From Strongylocentrotus purpuratus (taxonomy: Eukaryota; Echinodermata; Echinoidea; Camarodonta; Strongylocentrotidae): a stretch of 64,000 nucleotides of DNA. The translations under genes and the position numbers were made by a program. Each line of letters opens with the position of its first letter. Positions within the stretch are counted from its first letter, which is position 1. Of the stretch, positions 60,010 through 64,000 are shown one piece after another. Under the pieces are notes generated by a model. It saw only the letters and a list, made by a program, of their open reading frames with translations, was not told where the DNA came from and ran no database searches. Location: contig NW_022145605.1 in assembly GCF_000002235.5 (NCBI RefSeq), forward strand, positions 35,680,579 through 35,744,578, in the 5' to 3' direction.

Positions 60010-60110
60010 TAAAACTATTATTATTATTTTCTCATTATTGTTAACAATAGTAGTAGTAATAGTAATAGTAGTAGTATAGTAGTAGTAATATTATTATAAC
60101 AATCATATAA
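60010..60110. repeat. (TAG)n/(TAT)n microsatellite
   Basis: ATTATTATT near 60017 and an imperfect AGTAGTAAT run at about 60048-60096. Confidence 0.85.
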
Positions 60111-60644
60111 GTTTCAAGATATTTACTTTGGTATTATTTTGTCATTAGCATTAATATGTGCTCTCTTTAACAAACAAATTCTGTTGGAGGAGTTTTTAAA
60201 AAAAGTATACCGAAGGAAAAAAAATCATGTTTGTTAAATAATAATATCTGTTAAAATCTGAAGTTGGCAAGAAAAATTTGATGTTATGAGTTCTCAGAAT
60301 GTATTAACTATTATATTCCACATACTAAGAATCTTGCTCCACGATTGGTCAAAAGTAAATCACGTGATGAAAGATAGACTATCTACACAGGGCAACGCAC
60401 TTTCACTGAAGATTATCCAAAAGCGCACTAAAACAGGCGTAATTAAGCGCGCAGTACCAATGAGCGCAATTAAAACAAACACATGCGCACACCGTACCCT
60501 CAGGGGTTGGGTTAAACTGTTAAACTTGTTTGGTGTGAAGTTGGGCAGGGTGTCTTTTATGTAGATGCATACACGTCCTTTTCTTTTTGTAGTTAAATTG
60601 TTTTAGATGTGGAATATAAAGCAAATAATCACATTTTGGTTTCA

Positions 60645-60762
60645 GGCGATGGCAAACTATCACTTCCTCGACGATCTGAATGTATACGCTATCTTTCCTC
60701 AGCTTCGCTTCGGAAAGATAGCTACATCCAGATCGCCTCGAAAGTGATAGTTTGTCCCATGG
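60645..60762. repeat. 118 bp long-stem hairpin
   Basis: CAAACTATCACTTCCTCGAC continuing to GCTATCTTTCC (to 60698) pairs with GGAAAGATAGC through GAAAGTGATAGTTTG and CATGGCC on the right. The stem is about 50 bp with roughly 85% pairing and a loop of some 12-15 bases (TCAGCTTCGCTTC). No short-unit repeat explains it. It may be a palindromic MITE or a structured RNA precursor. Confidence 0.8.
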
Positions 60763-60823
60763 CCTTCACCAATGGTAATTATTTGCTTATTATGCATCCA
60801 TATGACAGGTTCGTCAGCATCGA

Positions 60824-61326
60824 TAGTAATTGCTATCTTTGGTAGATGGTAACATACCAAACTATATACAATTTCGCACTATATGCATGATAATTGTTGT
60901 AATAATGATTCCTCAGAAGTATGAACAATCATAAAGTAATTATATCGATATTTTAATACAGGCGGTCTGTGTGAAAGAAAAGTATACACAAAGAATAGTT
61001 GGGCATAAATAGGTGGTGTAGTAACGTTTAAAAAAAATCAGCATATTTCAACATTTAAAAAGGCATTATTTATATTTGCGTTTTAAAAGAGGCAAGCGAT
61101 GGGCTGTTTTTTTTTATGTCATCGGGTAATGAATAGGCCATTTGCGTAATGTTACCGAATTTGGTACATAAGTCTTTGTGATTTCATAATTAGTAACTGC
61201 TATCTTGAGTAGATGGTAACATACCAAACGATATATAATTTCGCACTATATGCATGATAATTGTTTTACTAATGATTCCCAAGAAGTATGAACAATCATA
61301 AAATATTTATATCAATATTTTAATGT
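60824..61326. repeat. Two direct repeats of ~135 bp, 367 bp apart
   Basis: 60824-60957 and 61191-61324 share AGATGGTAACATACCAAAC, TTTCGCACTATATGCATGAT and AAGAAGTATGAACAATCATA-like blocks at close to 90%. Degenerate TATCTTCAGAAGATG motifs follow near 61332, 61446 and 61505, suggesting older units. Confidence 0.85.
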
Positions 61327-61329
61327 ATT

Positions 61330-64000
61330 TCCTATCTTCAGAAGATGCTAACACAGTAAAATATATCAAACTTCTGTATAGAACAAGGGTGGGGGCTCGT
61401 AAAAACATGACTGATGTTTATATTTATATTAATGGTATTTGCTCCTTTTAGAAGATGTTTGCATACACTAATCACTATAATTATATTAAAGGTATCGACG
61501 ATATTTGCTATCTACACTACACTGTAGATATGAATATAAATTGTTTAGCTAAACGTAACGAGCATTATTATGGTTTCTAATAACATGAATAATCATTCAA
61601 ATTATTAGGCGGGCGAGGCTTGTAAAATGTCTGAAATTAAATGATTTTATATTCACAAGTGGACTCTAAAATAACAAAAATGTGATCCCTGACCTACTTT
61701 AACTCAGATGCATTTTTGTCTCTTGTTCATACTTATCCTCACCTCGTTCTCTTCATTCATTCTTATATTAGCTTTTACTCCACTTGAAACATCATGGAGG
61801 CCGCTAATTAAGTTTAATTGAATATATTCCACTTTCATGCTTTGTATTAACATTACATCTTTTAATCCCAACGGGACATCACGATAGAGCGAACAATACA
61901 TAAGGGTAGCAGTGTTATCGCAGCAAGTGTCAGTCCTAACGATCTCTTTAAATATTATAGTGATAGAATAAATTTCATGAAAAAGACAACACATTTTCTA
62001 GAGTCAGTGGTTATATACAACCATATCCCAATATATATTACATGTCTATTATATATGAGCCTGAAAAGGACTTTGAATATCATTTAGCGTAGCGCTAAGT
62101 GTTATCATTCATTATTTTGATAGTTGTCTTCACTTTACCTACGTACTAAACATAGGTCGATTTGGCAAATGTAGATTAATGTTTTGTCAAAGGATGTTAG
62201 AGCTGCGCACTGTGCTTCACAGTCAGGTGACTTGCCACTTGACCACAGCAAATCCACGGATCACGTTAGAGTTCACATGTTAATCATAAAATCACAACAT
62301 GTCTCAATGGAAAAACTATCGATTTCATGCTCCAAAGCAAAAGGATCGAAATTCAATTTGGACGCAAATCTCCGTAAGATCAAACACTTATCGGCAAGCA
62401 ACGATGAGTAGATTGTGCACCGACTATCCTAACGCTGCGTCAATATTGATACAGGTTAGACTAAGTACCCTCTTCAGATGCTCCCGTCAGGGTTTCAAGA
62501 TATGCTAGCTTCACGGTTTCCCGCCAAAAGAAAGAAAGAAAAATCAATTACAGACGATGGGCTGTATGACATTTTGACAGACGACTCATCAAACATGAGA
62601 GATCGAAAAAGAATCGATCGCACTTCATTTAAGATTGGAGAAATCTGCGGCTAAGCGCAACACGTGTTCAGGGACGGCATAGGTTTGATCTTCACCCCTC
62701 AGTAATTATGTTTGCTGTGCTACTGTAGGCAGGCATCGTGATGAAACTTTCTAAGCAGCCTGAAGTCGATGTCATAACCACCGTTTGGTATTAGGAATAA
62801 TGATGTTTGGGAAATGTGCGTCTGGTGTGAGACAATCATTAAAGTTCCCGTTCAAAGAAAATCACAAATATGGCAAATAACCTTTGACTCGAAACTGGTA
62901 AGCTAACAGATGGCTATTGTACAAGTTTTAGGTCAACTTAATATCGGGTGATATATAAAAATACAAATAAAACCACCTCCATTTTTTTAATACATCGGGG
63001 ATATACGAGACATTCGCCAGAAAAATAAAGATGTTTTTAATGACGTCACGATATGAACCAATCTTGCCCAAGCAGACGACATCCCATAAAGAATGAACAT
63101 AATTGCAATGCTATTATTTCTCAAACTATAATGAGTTTAGTGTTTATAAATGGGATGGCATTTAACACGAATAAAAAAGGGACATGAAACTGATTCTATA
63201 ACTTAATCATTTTGTTTGTAAGTACACAGGATAGGAGTTAATGAACAATCAAAGAAATCAAACTTTCAAAATGAAAAAACCCGGAATGATAGCATGGACG
63301 GCATTTGGTCAGTCTTGAAACGCCTAACATACCGCTGTGTATGCAGCTGGAAATACAGTATACAATGGCGTCTTATTTTGTTTACAAGCGACTGATTTCT
63401 TATTTTTTTTTATCGCTTCATTTTCATCCAAATAATACCATTCGCGGAGTGAGACAATATATTAAACATTTAACCTGGCGGTAGTGAATTAAGAGAAATA
63501 ACTAAAGAGAAGATGACAAAACAGGCACTGAGAATGTGTGAGATGTCATGAGACATCGTCTGTGCAAATCATGTTCAACATGTGATGTCACACATCTCAG
63601 CAGCGTTCGGAGAGCGCTTCAGGTGCTATGCAGGGGCTGTATTGAAGCGTTTTTGAAATTGATAATAATCATTAATTCTAATGTTTCCAAGCATTACATT
63701 TTGATAACCTTGTCTAATCAAAGTTTCATCTTTGCAATAGTAACAATAAAGTTATTTTTTAAAATTAAGCGAACCTTCTCTTCAAATGTTATTATTTGTC
63801 TGAATGAAAAGGATTATACATGATGCTAAATTTGTGACTATTCGTTGTGACGCAACTTTTGCATGCACTTTTCAGGTCTCAAACATTGCTTTCCAACTTC
63901 ATGCTTGTGTAATTATTTAAGATGAGAAGTAATAAATCAAAATAGACCTAAGTATCCATTCATACAACACAGTCCTTCAATTGATATTGACTTGATACCT
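61330..64000. other. Mostly unannotated sequence
   Basis: Minus-strand GTGGTCAAGTGGCAAGTCACC near 62223-62243 resembles a SINE A box region, but no B box or tail is clear. The small frames at 61704-61994 and 62184-62508 show no known domain. Confidence 0.35.

Noticed and set aside
1-64000. Retroviruses, LTR elements or Polintons
   Set aside because: No long frames with capsid, polymerase or integrase resemblance and no LTR pairs were seen.

Overview
The window is animal nuclear DNA and is almost entirely non-coding. It is AT-rich and full of (CT)n/(GA)n, (TG)n and trinucleotide repeats, homopolymer G/C runs, tRNA-derived SINEs with a 'GCGCTATACAAG..TTATTATT' type tail, small terminal-inverted-repeat (TIR) elements and two foldback elements. 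This mixture, and above all foldbacks whose arms are built of short tandem units (the hallmark of the sea urchin TU elements), suggests a marine invertebrate deuterostome, most likely an echinoid. The assignment is by repeat style, not by a marker gene.

Only one stretch is recognisably protein-coding. Positions 50041-50196 (+) hold an exon for the start of the amino-terminal domain of an ionotropic glutamate receptor, closest in pattern to the delta (GluD) group. It has a good acceptor and donor. The acceptor tract also reads in frame as a signal peptide, so it could instead be an initiator exon starting at 49989. No other exon of the gene was identified, so most of the flanking DNA is presumably intron or intergenic. 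A few weak coding candidates (3975-4172 minus, 26828-26916, 31710-31850) are listed with low confidence.

Layout: 1-269, end of a ~134 bp tandem repeat; 2155-2287, hairpin element; 3507-3721, poly(A) retrocopy with 12 bp target duplications; 6.0-6.6 kb, CT then ACT repeats; 10.3-10.55 kb, SINE; 11.3-11.5 kb, CAGTGGCG-ended element; 17.25-17.45 kb, LINE-like 3' end; 19639-20442, a palindromic foldback of 16 bp units; 21.3-21.7 kb, purine minisatellite; 23065-23221, a 157 bp TIR element; 33.1-35.4 kb, diverged long repeats; 39737-41958, a 2.2 kb TU-like foldback with another element nested in one arm, itself inserted at the head of a SINE; 42742-43345, eight copies of a 73-74 bp satellite; 44.5-49.6 kb, purine-rich microsatellites; 50.0-50.6 kb, receptor exon and adjacent TIR element; 51979-52756, TTAA-flanked element; 55.6-56.1 kb, a long polypyrimidine tract; 57124-57331, a second copy of the element nested in the foldback; 60645-60762, a long hairpin followed by direct repeats.

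There is no operon-like or pathway organisation. What links features is transposon history: two foldbacks of unrelated sequence share a 16 bp arm unit, an element copied to two places dates one foldback arm relative to the other, and terminal-repeat fragments of one CAGTGGCG-type family recur across the window, often with a purine run.
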